Below are positions 17,423-30,700 of a DNA stretch of 64,000 bases, piece by piece. Source of the DNA: Ricinus communis (lineage: Eukaryota > Streptophyta > Magnoliopsida > Malpighiales > Euphorbiaceae); contig NC_063260.1 of assembly GCF_019578655.1 (NCBI RefSeq), positions 31,458,888 to 31,522,887 of the forward strand, written 5' to 3'. The notes below the pieces were generated by a model. It ran no database searches and was not told the DNA's origin. It saw only the letters and a program-made list of their open reading frames with translations. Positions within the stretch are counted from its first letter, which is position 1. Each line of letters opens with the position of its first letter. Made by a program: the position numbers and the translations under genes.

Positions 17423-20400
17423 TCAACTGTTATCTTTTAGAATCTGTCTGCACCTAACGTCTGCTACAAGGTGGCGTATATGTGGGGCATACCATTTTAC
17501 CCTCTCCACATGTTCTATCGAGACCTCCCAACAATGACCTGCTAAAGAATGCAACACAAGCTCAGATACCCTCAGCATTACCTCATCTGAAACGAGAGAG
17601 AAGTCTGCCTACATATTACCCACAAGTCAAATAGACTATACCTTCTGATCTTGCAATTTCATCTATTGATCTCATAACATGTTCAGTCCATGAGCCCTCC
17701 TCTGAGTCCTTCACATTCCCATGCACATGCAGCACCCCCCCCTCACTCCTGGAGTAGCACCACAACTAAAATAAGAGAAAGCAGAAGAGATGGAGATAGA
17801 GAGGACCAAAAAGAAATACAAGCAATAGGGCATACATCTTGATTCCAAAACCTATTAGTTAATAAAAGTTACTATTGCATAAGAAAACCATTGCATATTA
17901 TCAAAATAATCTCGATAGAACAATTGCAAATAGATGTCAAAGACATCTAGAATGTCACGAGTCAATTCTGATAAATTCATGTTTGAGGAGTGACATTTAT
18001 TTTTCGAGTTTGATTTCCACTTCCAAGTGTCAATTTGATGAGCTATATCTATCCAAGAATACTACAATATTCATATATGTTTCAATGCGACAACTTACCT
18101 TAACGCTCTAACAGCAGTTACCCAACTGCCCTCACTTGATGGAAGAAGACCAAGACAAACCCGATCAGCAACTCCCTGTAATAAAGCAATCTAGTTACAT
18201 TACATCAAATACATCATTTAAGTGTCAATCGTACTTTTGAAGTCAATTAGTCAGCATATCAAACTGTTAAACTCCAATAGACCGGACATTGGGTCCATGC
18301 ATCAACACATAAATCCCAGGGGCATCAGGGATGAACTAAACAGACCAAGTGAACATGATATCAAAGCAGCAGACATATCTAAGAAAAAAGCACTTCCAAA
18401 AACAGTATTGTAAAATGACCAAATCCAAATAATTGAAAGATAATGAAAAATTTCATGAAAATCATGAAGCCTGAAACCCTTCCAAATATATAAGCAATTC
18501 TGTCACAGCTCACAATCAGTAGAATATGAATGCAGGCTCTCCAGAACTACTTTATTCGCTATTGTCACATTGTGCACAAAAGAATTTGGCATAGGAGAGG
18601 AGATGGGCAAACAAGCAACAAGCAACTAGAACATCAATAAAATAAGGGAGAAAACCAATGGTTAACAAACAAATAAAATTTTAAAGGATGCATACTCTAG
18701 GAGCAATCAATCGATTATCGCCTTCAAGTACAACACACTGATCAGAAACAGAATTTGCTTCAAGATTGCGTTTGAGAGCCTCAACAGCATGGGGATTCCA
18801 TTCACAAGCATAAACCAGTTTCGCATTGGCCCTAATCCACAAATAAAGTTAAATTAGTGACAAGTAAGTTATACAAGTATGCACAGTTTAATTAACAACG
18901 AGAATGATTGAGCAATGTATTCACTTGTAGGGCAATGTATCATGTCATGAAAATTCCCATTCACTAGGTTAAACTTCAAGGGTATCGCTATCAAAAAAAA
19001 AAAAAACAAAGATAACACCCCCACCCCGTCCCACTCCAACCCCAAGTTCTTAAAAATAACCAGTCCTAAAACTGTTGAAGATTTAGGCAATATAGGAGAA
19101 GAACCGACAAAGTAATACTCACAACATACCTAACAAGAAATGGCAGTACAAAATATCCAATTCCAGCAAATAAATCCACTATAACCTCATCTTTACAGTC
19201 CAAATGGGCCATGCGAATCTTCTCAGAAAGATTACCCCAGGAAAACATGCACTTGGTAACATCAAAAGAATAGAGAATCCCATTTTCTCGGTGATCAACC
19301 CAGCCATTATCTCCCACCAGCATCTCTAAAGTACTATCCCTTGTTCCAGTTGGTGCAACTCGGCCCTGAAATACCACCAAATATTATAAGTGAATGTCTA
19401 AGAAAGCATAGATTTGATCTTCTGTTAGCAAAATAAAGTCTTACACTTACACAACTGAAATTCAAGATACTTTCTACAACATACACTGCCAGTACACCAC
19501 ATACCTATTCACGATACAAGATGCCAATAGCATACCATAATGAACTTAAGATAAATGAAAATAAGATGATAAGAAACATCTAAACTTACTGAAATAGACA
19601 CAACAATCTACTTCCTACATGGTAGAATATTTCTGCATGATACTTCCTACAAGGTATCTAGTAATATGTTTTCATCTGCAATTCAGTGAAGCACACGCCT
19701 ATCCAAAATAATATCCAATCACTACAAAGAGTGAACCCTTAGGGGTTATTAATGTCAAGCTCAAAATGTTAAAAATGTACACAAAATAAAAGAGCTATAC
19801 AAATAAATAATAAACAAGCAACCTACAAGTAATTGTTGATGCATATAACTTACATTCCGAGCTAGACGCTGAGAGTTAAGGGATCTAGCAATAGCAGGCC
19901 AGAGCTCCTCCCCAATTAAGTCCCAAGATGGATCCTTGAACGATGTTACTGGAAGTACAACAATATTCCCGAGGCGCTCCCACCTGACAGTATAGAAAAG
20001 CTTAAATCACACACCAAACTATGTGGGCATTGCATCCACAAAGAAAGTCAGCATATTGCTGAATGAATATTGTATTTCACATCATCAAGTCAAAAATTTG
20101 GAGCTTGCCAAAAAAGTAAGAAAAAAAAGAAAAAAAGCCAAGTTCCAAGAAACTAACCTAGTTGGTAGCTGCTCTAATAATTCTGTTGATAGGCCTTTAT
20201 GTTTGATCAAAGAGGCTACCGCTTCTTTCATCAACTGCAATGGTGATTTAGAGGTTCTTCTAGCTTCAACAATCTCATCTGCCAGCAGAGTGGCACCATA
20301 GTGCTTCAAGAGATTCAAGGTTGTTGAGCATGAGACCTCATTTAATAAAACCATTTCACCTCTATTTTTATTCTGCCCTTCAGCTACATCTCCACACTTA

Positions 20401-23400
20401 TGCTGCCTTTTGGAGAACACTTCATAGAATTTTTCAGTGATAGGGAAACAAACATGCAATCCATCCTTTTGAGAATGAACCTTCCTCGTGAGATCTAACC
20501 AATGAAATTTCTTCAGCATGTCCTTCCCTAATTTTGCATACTTCTTTTCAAGTTGTAGTATCCAATGCGAAGTAGCCAACTGACTCTGCTCAGCCTGCAA
20601 ATTAAAGCTATAATTATAAGTTGCAGGTTCAGCATTTCCAACTTGGGAACCTCGAATGTTATCATTATTTTCTCCACTTACTCCGTTATACTGATCAGTC
20701 CCATGTTTTTCTCCAAATTGTAATGGCATAGTTTTGTCTTCTAAAGACATCAATGGAAGCAAGCTGATTTTTAGTGGCTCACTGAACTTTGTTCCAAAGG
20801 CATAGCAAGCTGCCCCACCGCCAATCATCACAAGTTCATCACCCACAACATTGGCTGTACTGCGTACAAGCAATTCCTTGCCGATATAATCAATTGCCAC
20901 ATGATTCCATTTACAGTTTTGTAGATTGAGTAATGACAACTCTTGGGAATTTTGTCTGACGGGACAGCCCCCAATAAGTCCGAGAAAATGATTATAGACA
21001 AACAATGAGTGGGAGAATCTTGGATGTGGGCTTCCACCAGATGTATTTTCTTTTTTCCACATATGTGTTTGAATGTCAAAACTGTATAAATCTCCCAGAG
21101 CTTTCTCTCCATTGTACCCTCCAAACATGAACAACTTAGACCCGTATGCCACCATTGAGTGAGAATGACGGGCACATGGCTGTTCCCCACCAACCAATAC
21201 CTCTTTCCACTGCAGGCTTTCAGTGTTCAAAACATACAAGGATGAAGAACTTGTCTCATTGTCAAGACCACCATATACATATATGCTTGAGCCAACAACT
21301 GCAGCTGCGTGCCGATGCCTATGTAACACCATAAAGGAAATGAAGAAATTAAACTAGACTGTTTTCAAGGGAAAACGCTTGACACTAGAATCTAAGGAAT
21401 CATTAGCAAGATTTTTAGAGATGAGAAATGCCGGTGAAAAAGCTTTTGGCACCAAAAAGGATATCACTCTGCTTCCAATTGCCGTTTGGTGTTTTAATTT
21501 CAAAATTTTTTATAGAATAACTGTGTCATTTGTTCAAATAGACACAACAAAAAGATCAAAAGTTGAATATATAGTAGAGATATGACTGTTGGGATGAGCA
21601 TTTGCTCTTACCAAATAAACCAAATTACATGTAAATATGAACCGCATTGAACAGAATAAGAGGCTAAACCCAAAAGACCAAATTACATGCATTTTAAAAG
21701 ATTAAAATAAAATTCTATAATATATTTAATATTTTTACTAATGAATAATTAAGATTTCTGTTATTTCAGTTAACTGAAATTTTTCTGAACATAAAACTGA
21801 ATAGACCAAATGTATATAAAAAAAAGAAACCGAACAGAATAGAATTACAAGTCATGTGACGATCAGATTCATTTGGTTTTTTGCAATTTTGCTCACGCCT
21901 AGATATGAGTCATATGACTATTCTCAAGGCATTACCTAGGAGAGAAATAACTGCCAGTGCACTCTGCTAACCTCCATTCCTTACTGGCAGTATTTAGAAT
22001 CCATACATCACCCAGAATGTCCAAGGGACCAGACCTGCCTCCAATAACAAATAATAAGTCACCAACCAAAGAAGCTGTATGACCCAATCGTGGAGATGGT
22101 GCACCCACTGCATCAATTGTCTTTAACGTGCCATTTATGGGATCAAGCAGCAAAGTATCATTTCTCCGTGCATGTCTTCCCATGCCTCCAAAACCACCAA
22201 ATACAAGAATATTCTTGCTCTTATTATTATCCAATACGCAAGCAGAGTGACCCCAAAGGAAAAGTTTTTCCAAAGGTTCACCAGAAATTACCATTTGACC
22301 ATTAGATAAAGTGAAACCAGATACTCCTACTCGTCCTGTCAAGGATTCAAAGACTAAAACTTGTGTCACATCAACAGGAAAGGTTTCCTGCAACCAAACA
22401 TATATTAGTTTGTAATAGGCACTTGCAGACTAGCCATGCTCATACACAATGTGACAAAAGTAAGGATTCTCAAACATTTCCAAGCAGCACTAACATCACA
22501 TGTTTACATGCCTTATCAATATAGGGAACCAATTGATGACCTGAATTACAATTCTAAATAACAATTAGTTTGTTATCTCACATGCTTTTGTTCAATATCT
22601 TAACCAAAACCTAGTGAAAGCAATCAACACCATAAATAATCATTCTCCTTCTTTATTCATCACAGAACAATCCAAAAACTGCATGATCAACAAACTTACC
22701 AGTTTGGGCACCCCCATTTGCTCTCTCTAACACCAAGTCCTCATCTTGAATATCATCATCACCGTCATTATCAAGATCACCATTCTCCGAAAACGACCTG
22801 GTGGGCCCTACAAACCCATTTTCAACTAAAGCACTTAAAAAACCTTGAGTTCTATTTCTATTAGCTTCCATTTTCTCATTAGCAATCTCCACAAGAAATC
22901 TAACATATTCAGGCGACACGAGAACATCATCAGTATCACCAAGTGGCACTTCCATTCTTATGGAACACCTAATACCCACAATAACTCTCTTCTTATTGGC
23001 ACTAGTAATCCCTGATTCTCTAAACCCAGATGATATAGCTAGAGAAACTAAAAACTGTGCAGATTCAATGTCTAAACATTCAACCGCGATAATCAACGGT
23101 TCGAACCGAAACACCAAATCAGATGATTCAGTCACTGACTTACAAGGGAAAAGGAGAGAGAGAACGGAGTCGGATTTTGCTGGATCATGAGATATAAATA
23201 GCCAGGACCCACCACGTGCCTTCTTTTTATTGGGTGTTAGGTGGGTTGGTATGGGTTTGGGTTGGGCGAGAATTGAGATTCGACCCGAGCAAGAACTGGT
23301 AGTGAAGTAAGAATGATGGGAATTGAGAGAATTGAGAAGTGGGATAATGGGTGTGTCTATTGTTCCTTTTGGTGATTTGTCTGTTTTTAATGAAGATAAA

Positions 23401-23429
23401 GTTGCTTCTTTTCTCTTTAGAAACTCCAT
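17423..23429 (-). CDS. TYW2/3/4: tRNA wybutosine-synthesising fusion protein (TYW3-Kelch-TYW2)
   Basis: Makes wybutosine at G37 of tRNA-Phe. The TYW3 part is an N4-methyltransferase and the TYW2 part transfers the aminocarboxypropyl group from SAM. Exons: 23429-22700, 22353-21936, 21318-20158, 19983-19854, 19365-19130, 18831-18696, 18175-18099, 17748-17642, 17538-17423 (3111 nt, 1036 aa). TYW3 spans about residues 1-210, including FTTSSCSGRIS and RFEPLIIAVEC. Kelch blades span about 270-560, with repeated GHSA/GHTA and FGG/YGG motifs. TYW2 spans about 700-1036, with SAM motif DLFAGIGYF at 877-885 and VKWYAPHIRHLVADVR near the end. It closely resembles what I remember of Arabidopsis At4g04670. 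The exon 1/2 junction is least certain: the phase-1 donor at 22699 pairs in frame only with an internal acceptor at 22354. Exon 8 contains a run of eight G. Confidence 0.93.
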
Positions 23430-25493
23430 CCTTTTCTTTTTCCCTGTTCCGAGAGAGTAAAATGAAAAACCCTAATGCAGAGAGTAGGAGAAAGGAGAAG
23501 AAGGGTTTAATTCTGATATAGCCTATGGGCTTAAAAGTGGGATTTCATAAGATCAGTCATTAACGGATAAACTGAATATTTAAATATTTAAATCACCATC
23601 ATATTAATAATTTTTAAAAAGTTACCTCTATTTCGCCAATCATAATTACTACTCACAAATTATCTAATAAAAATCAAAGTAGCTAATTTATTCTTAATGT
23701 ATCTATTACTCTTATTTTTTATACAAAATATTCACCCTTTTTAAAAATTAAAAATAAATTTTTATTAATTCTTCTAAATAAATATATAAAATTTTTATTA
23801 TGTTTAGTTAAAATTTATTAAAAATTTATTTTATTTAAAAAATATATAAAATACATAAATAATAATTATAATATCTATAAAAACTAATTTGAAATTAATT
23901 TAAAAAAATTATTTATTTTATTAGATTTTAATTTAATTATAATTAATTTTATACAAATATATGTAACATTTTAAAATAGTTTTTATATTATTTAAAATAT
24001 ATAAATTTTAAATTTATAAATAGATTTTATATATTTCAAATAAATATAATTATTTAAATATATTAAATATAAAATATAAAATGAAGCGATGTCCTATAAA
24101 AAAATTGGCATATTGAGACCAACATAACAAGTAAATTAGTTATATAATTATAATTAGAAAACAATGATGGCATTTCTCATTTCAATTCCTTGGACAATTT
24201 GCTTATACTCTTAAAGGGAGAAAAAAAAAAAAAAAAAAAACCGGAAGGCAATAGAGAGAGGAAAAATATAGGAGTGGAAATTTATTTTACATTTTTCTTA
24301 TGAGAGGGCTAATAAGCTATAAATTATACAATAATTTGAGACTTTTTACTTAAAAAAATATACGCTCTTACCATTTGAACTAGATATCGAGTGTTGAGTA
24401 CATTACATCTATAAACCTCGATAAAAGACTTATTATATGATATATTAGTGTTTTCAATATTAAATAAGTTGAGACCTTACCGAATATAATTATCAAAATG
24501 CACATTTCATAAATTAATTTTTTATATATCATAAAGAAAACAGAAAATCACATCTGACTTTTATAATAGGAGTTCAATTTCATGGACCGTTCATTGTTGA
24601 CATTGTAGTATATAACTAATTAAATCAAATCAAATTTAAGAAAAAAATCCAGTCTCGTTGAGCCAAACTTGTTAAAAGATTATGATAATTAATTAAGGAC
24701 AATAAGCAATCATATTTTAATTATAGATTCTTACTCTCACATGCAAAATATTTTTGGTGATGAGATTTTAATTATTAAATTTATCATTCATTTGTGGAAA
24801 CTGTTTTTTAAAAACTTTCAATTTTGAGTAGTCTATTTTTTAGCTATAAGATTATTTATTAAATTTTAAAAAATTAAAATTTATATTATCACTCGTAAAA
24901 ATCTTGTTTGATATATTTTGAATTATTTAGATTAATTAAATAAAAAATCATAATAAAATAAAACAGAGACAAGTAATTTTTCTGAGGCAAAACATGCTAA
25001 TATCAATATTAGTCTTAGCTTAATATGAAACCGCTCACTGTATAAAGCAGAACAATTTCAATATTTTTTAACTGCTAAATAAAAAGAACATATTATGATA
25101 ATTAGACAAGTAATTAGAGCTCAACAATAAAAATCTTATAAATCTGAAACAGCAACCCTAACTTTCACATCTCAAAGTGGGTCCTGTAAGTATCACAGGC
25201 TAGAATAGTTCAATGATTGTCCCATATGGACGATGGCTTGTGTGGGCTTATTTGCATGGAGTACTGTTCATAAATAATTCAGATGCACGGCCAAGACAAA
25301 ATTTTCAGACAGCACAAAATGTTAACGAGTTCCATAACATTATCTTTTTGGTACAAGAAACCGAAATACATGTACAGTAGTGGACGAAGCTGTCCTGTAA
25401 GAAGAAAACAGTACTTAACTTGTCCTATATATACAAGAAGAAACCCATTACCATTACAAGGATATGTCTCTCATCAGATGGATCTAATGCTGT
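23430..25493. other. Very AT-rich intergenic region
   Basis: The first roughly 100 bases are the leader/promoter of the wybutosine gene. 23580-24080 is almost pure A/T, and a poly-A tract follows at about 24222-24240. The right end is the 3' region of the R3-MYB gene. No gene or defined mobile element could be delimited by eye. Confidence 0.5.
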
Positions 25494-25642
25494 TTATCCT
25501 TCATTGGATGAGCTGTCTTTTGTAGCCCAGTATTTCTCTATCTCTTCTGCTGTTCTTCCTGGTATTCTTCCAGCAATTAGTGACCACCTTCAATAATAAA
25601 AGCATATCCATGCAGGACTCGTTATAAATATATCAAAAATAA

Positions 25643-25681
<39 letters not shown>

Positions 25682-25992
25682 AGGGAAACAGAAAAAGATT
25701 GCAAGAAAACAGAAAAACAAACCTCTCTCCAACCAAGCTAAACATTCTAGCTATGAGATTCTCCTCGTCCTCTGAGAAATCTGGCCTAGAATAATCTTGA
25801 TCACCTTTTACATCTGAAACAAAAACAACCCAGATGTAACATAGTTCATCTGAATGAAAAAGAAAACAGCCCAGAAAAAGAAAAAGGATATTTATGTATA
25901 TGTGACTATAAGTGTTATATGTACATGGTTTGAAAATGGTCACCTTGTGTATCTTGATCAGTATCATTTGAGGTGTGATCTAAGTCTCCCAT
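25494..25992 (-). CDS. Small single-repeat R3-MYB (CPC/TRY/ETC type)
   Basis: Three exons: 25992-25944, 25813-25723, 25587-25494 (234 nt, 77 aa). It is almost entirely one R3 MYB repeat (about residues 28-70) with no activation domain. Such proteins compete with R2R3-MYBs for bHLH partners and repress trichome, root-hair or anthocyanin programmes. Visible features are [12 protein letters not shown], Trp48, LIAGRIPGR at 50-58 and Trp67. The bHLH-contact motif [DE]Lx2[RK]x3Lx6Lx3R fits as Asn35-Leu36, Arg39, Leu43, Leu50 and Arg54, with Asn at its first position. The length equals the smallest Arabidopsis members (about 75-85 aa). Both introns lie inside the repeat, and intron 2 carries a long TA microsatellite. 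The exact paralogue is not assigned. Confidence 0.93.
25646..25673. repeat. (TA)n microsatellite in R3-MYB intron 2
   Basis: About 28 bases of alternating T/A followed by a short CA run, between the second and third R3-MYB exons. Confidence 0.9.
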
Positions 25993-27704
25993 TGCACTAA
26001 TCCTACAAAGAAAAGCCTGCACAAAGAAATATTATATATATGGTGACGAATGGGCGCCAGGCCATAAGAAAAAAAAAACGAATGACTTGGGTGGTTGAGA
26101 AAATAAGACTGGTAGTTCTGAACTTGGATGAGTAGTTGAGTTGCTGCATAGTTTGTTGGTTTGGCATTTTGTGTGTTCATTTTAGATTATTATATCATCC
26201 AAAACAGGAAAAAGAAATTAATAATCCACCATGCTTGTGATTATCCTTTTCTTTATTGCATCTGATGTTCTGACAGAAGCATGTCTTATTTTCATTTCTT
26301 TGCAGCATTTATTATATTATATATTATTTTATTCGTTGGCTGCCACCACATTCTTCATTTCGAATAGTTTGTGTTTGTTTTGATTATATTATATCAATCA
26401 CTCAAGAAAGAAAAAAAAAAAAAAAAAAGCCATTTAACAGATTAATTTTTGTCTTATACTTATTGTATTTTAATGACTTAATTCATTTTTTAACCTTTCT
26501 GCCAAACTTAGGGCTATAGAGTTCAAATGTGTATTGAAATAGGTTCAGAGGTGCATTTTATGAACAAAACTCATTCTTGACTTTACATTTGGAAACATAT
26601 AGAGAGGAAAAATAAAATAATTTATTAATGTTTTTTGGACTTTATGAATGATGGAAAATAAAAGATGAATTTCACCTATTTATGTTATACCTCTTTCTTT
26701 TTTAAATCATTCATTTCAAAATAAGAAAAATAAAGGTGAAAAGTAAATTTCTTTACATTTTCATTCAAAAAAACTATACTATAAATTAATGTTCTTCTTG
26801 GAGAAATTATTTTTTATTTATTATCAAAGAAAAGAACTTCCCGAGGGAAAATTGTTGTACAAATATAGGACTTTCCTTTTAAGAGGAAAATTGGTTCCTT
26901 CAAGGAGAACTTTTCGTCCTGATAAAATTTTCCCTTAAAAAACAATTTATTTTGTTCACTAGAAAATTAGAGCTTTCCATCAACAATGGAACACATTTTT
27001 CTTATGACAAAGATTGTTTAGAAAAGAAATTTTTTCTAAATAAGTAAATTTTAAATAAAACACTTTTAATTCATATTAAAAAAATTATTTAAATATTTAC
27101 GAAACGATCCATTTAATTAAGGTTTGATATTATATTTTATAGTAACGAAAAAAATAAATGCTTTAACTTGTCGAATTAATAATTATATTCAGGATTTAAA
27201 GTTTGAAATAATGAAATCCCACTCATTAGAATCATAACTAATTTTCTAACAAGATTCAGAATTTAAAACCTCGAAATCTCACCTTCATTCGGAAAAGCCT
27301 TACCATAATAATTAAAAAGTTTTTACTTCTCTTATAAATGCACAGGTGTATTTAAAACGACAACCGACATCCTTGACGCTACTAGTCGTTTGACATCCAT
27401 TAAACTACCAGCCGTTTACCTCTCCCGTTACAAACTCAGCAGTTGCGATCACAAGCAATAGGTTTCTAATTGGAACCCAAAAAATTATTTCAATTTTAAT
27501 CGCCTGTCACAGTTCAAAGGTACACGTTTTTCTTCTTTCTTCATCTCTATTTTTGGATTCTGTGAAATTTGTTGCGTTTTCGTTGTTTTTGCATTTCCAG
27601 TCTATGCTAGGGTTTTTCTGCTGCTCTCAATTATTAACAATTAATGCTTTTATGCTGTTTTTTATTTGTTTAGGGTTCAATTGGGTGTTTAATTGTTAAT
27701 AAAA
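25993..27704. other. Divergent promoter region between R3-MYB and GON4L-like genes
   Basis: The two genes are transcribed away from each other, so this spacer holds both promoters. It is AT-rich, with a poly-A run near 26408-26427. An upstream ATG lies at about 27643 in the leader of the right-hand gene. No gene is supported. Confidence 0.55.
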
Positions 27705-30700
27705 ATGTCGTATTTGATGAACGAGCAATCAAGTGATCAACAACAAAATGTGAATTCGTGTTTTGATGATGAGAGCAGTTCAAAACATGAGGATGATGAA
27801 GAAGATGAAGATGAAGATGTTGATTTTAATCCTTTTCTAAAGGGAACACCTTCACCAGAAGCTTCTTCTAGCTTGAGCTCTGAAGTCGAAGAATTGGATG
27901 GTAATTCTTCAAAAACTATTACTGCTGAGGTGCAAAATTATGATGTTGGTGATTCTGAGCATGGTGAAATGGTTGTGATGCAAAACGCTCATGCATTTTG
28001 TGCTGAGAGTGAAAAGCAATCTCAAGTTCTTAAGAAATCTAAGAAGAGGAAATCTGATTCTGTTTCTCAATCGGGAAATGAAAGCATTCGAGAGAATGTC
28101 GATGAGAATGATTGCTTGGATGACGAGGATGCTATTTGGAAGCGGACTAGGGCAAGATATTCTCTTGCTAGTTTTACGCTCGATGAACTTGAGACTTTTC
28201 TTCAGGAAACTGATGACGAGGATGACCTTCAGAACGTTGATGATGAAGAAGAGTATAGGAAGTTTCTTGCTGCTGTTTTACAAGGTGGAGATGGGGATGG
28301 GCAATCTACTCGAGATAATGAAACTGTTGATGATGAGGATGAGGATAATGATGCTGATTTTGAGATTGAACTTGAAGAGTTGCTTGAGAGTGATATTGAT
28401 GATAGTAAAAGGGATGTGGATCGAAAAGTGGAGTATGACACAGGTGGTCGACGGCCAGAGACTAGGCAGAATAAACGCCAAAAAGCCTCTGCTCAATATA
28501 AAAAGAAGCTTTTAGAACAGACAAAGAGGCCATTGCGTCCTCTTTTACCAATTTTGCCTAATGGACCAATTGCTTCTGTTCCTATTGCTGATGGAAGAGC
28601 TTTGACACATGAGACTGCCCCAAGCTATATATTTTCCACAGCAGAACATGGGTTAATAAATGGATTCACTCCACAGCAAATAGGCCAGTTGCATTGTTTG
28701 ATATATGAACATGTGCAACTTCTTATTCAAGTGTTTTCCCTTTGCGTTCTTGATCCTTCTCGGCAACAGATTGCTTCACAGGTTCAGGGATTGATTTCTG
28801 AGATGCTTCATAAACGCGATGAAGTAATAACCTCCAGAAGTGTGCCATATCCTGGTATCTGCTTTCACCCTTTGTATATGTGCCCATCAGTGATGGATGA
28901 ATTCCCCAACTTAAGCCCACAACAGTGCATTGAATCATCCTCTGCTCCAAACATGCAGATTTTGATTACTCAGGACATTCCTACAACTACAGGAAGAAAC
29001 AATAATGATTCCAGTGGGAGGATTAATGCCTCCCAAACTGCTGGCTCATTTTGGGTACCTTTTATGAGCGGTCCTTTAATATCCATTCTTGATGTAGCTC
29101 CACTTAATCTGGTCGAGAGATATATGGATGATGTTTTTAATGGTACGTCCTTCAAAACCAACCAAGCCTTTTTGCATTTGCTTTCATATGCTTATTCAGC
29201 AGTTTGGACTTTAAATGCTTTGCCAATCAATTCTCTCTATTTGGACAGCTGTCCGGGAGTATCGGCAGCGGCATCTGGATTCTAGTTGTGATGCATGGAA
29301 TGAGAGGGAACCACTCTTTCAGCTTCCCCGTTTCCCATCAGTAGCTGAGGCAAATGGTGAAGTCTCAAAAGGCAACACGCCTCCTGCTGTCAGTTCAGTG
29401 CCATCTACACCTGGTCAACAACCGCCTAAGAAAACATTGGCTGCTTCTATTGTTGAAAATGTGAAGAAGCAGTCAGTTGCTTTAGTTCCAAAAGATATTA
29501 GCAAGTTAGCACAGAGGTTTCTTCAACTATTTAATCCAGCATTATTTCCTCATAAGCCACCCCCTGCAGCTGTTTCAAATAGAATCCTTTTCACTGATTC
29601 AGAGGATGAGTGAGTGGCATGCTTTCTCCATTTATATATCATGTACTATTTTAATGCTTTCTTGAACTGGTAGTCTCTACTGATAACTTATTTTGGCTGC
29701 TGGATTTTTTTCTCATTTCAGATGCATTATTTTTCAGAATATTGTTACTTTTTTGAGAAGTAAGGATGAGTTTGGATAAATGATTGCATTCATAATTTGA
29801 TGGCTGACTACTTTCAACTAAGATCAGAAAATTTGGTAGCATAAGAGACTATTTGGTAACCTATAACATTCCAAAAAAAAGTACCAGCATAAAATTGCAT
29901 TCAGTCAGAGAGGTGTTAAGTTATGATTTTAAGTAGGCTCCTATGCTGAATGTATGCATTAGTTGATCACTTGCACATGCCATGTTTATTTATAATGTCA
30001 ATTAACATTGTCCTTTAGTCAGTATCATTTCACTTCACATGCAGATTATTAGCTTTGGGGATGATGGAATATAATACAGATTGGAAAGCAATTCAACAGC
30101 GTTTTCTTCCATGCAAATCTAAGCATCAGGTAGTTTAAATTGAGGATTCTATATTGCAAATACACTAGCTTCAGGTAATTTTGACATGAATTAGAATATA
30201 AGTTTACCTGTGCATATGTGTGTCTGTTATCATTTACTTTCTATTAATGAAGGGACCACATATTTTGGTTACTAATAGCAGGTTCGTGCAGTCTTCTTCT
30301 TCTTCTTTTTTTCTCTTTCAAGCTTTTGGTCTTTCACTCTATTTGCTTCAAGTATTGGATATGCATTAGTGTAATCTAAGAAATCTTGGTTCTATGACAA
30401 AAGGTCATGAATGTTAATATGTATATATATATATTTTTTTTATTTTGCCACAGTGCACATAATTGTTCTTTGGATACTGTATCCCTTTAATGTGCCTTGA
30501 TGATTAAGAATTGAAGCATTCTGGCACTCAAGCAACATTTGCTACCTGTGTTGCAGATTTTTGTTAGGCAGAAAAATCGTTGCTCCTCAAAAGCGCCAGA
30601 AAATCCCATCAAGGTATACATAAAACTAAGGTTTATTTCATAGTATTTTCTTTCTGTTGGAAATATGCATTTATCTTCTTTTCTGTTTCTGATATATTAT

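Noticed and set aside
20828..21193. 121-aa minus-strand frame within the TYW gene
   Set aside because: Alternative frame of the Kelch exon. The other frame carries the Kelch motifs and continues across splice sites.
23580..24080. Possible AT-rich transposon
   Set aside because: No inverted ends, target duplication or coding relic could be identified by eye.
25590..25967. 125-aa minus-strand frame spanning the R3-MYB introns
   Set aside because: Reads through exon 2 plus both flanking introns, including the TA repeat. The spliced model gives an intact MYB repeat.
27991..28515. 174-aa Met/Leu-rich frame inside the GON4L-like exon 1
   Set aside because: Shadow of the acidic GAT/GAA-rich coding sequence in another frame.
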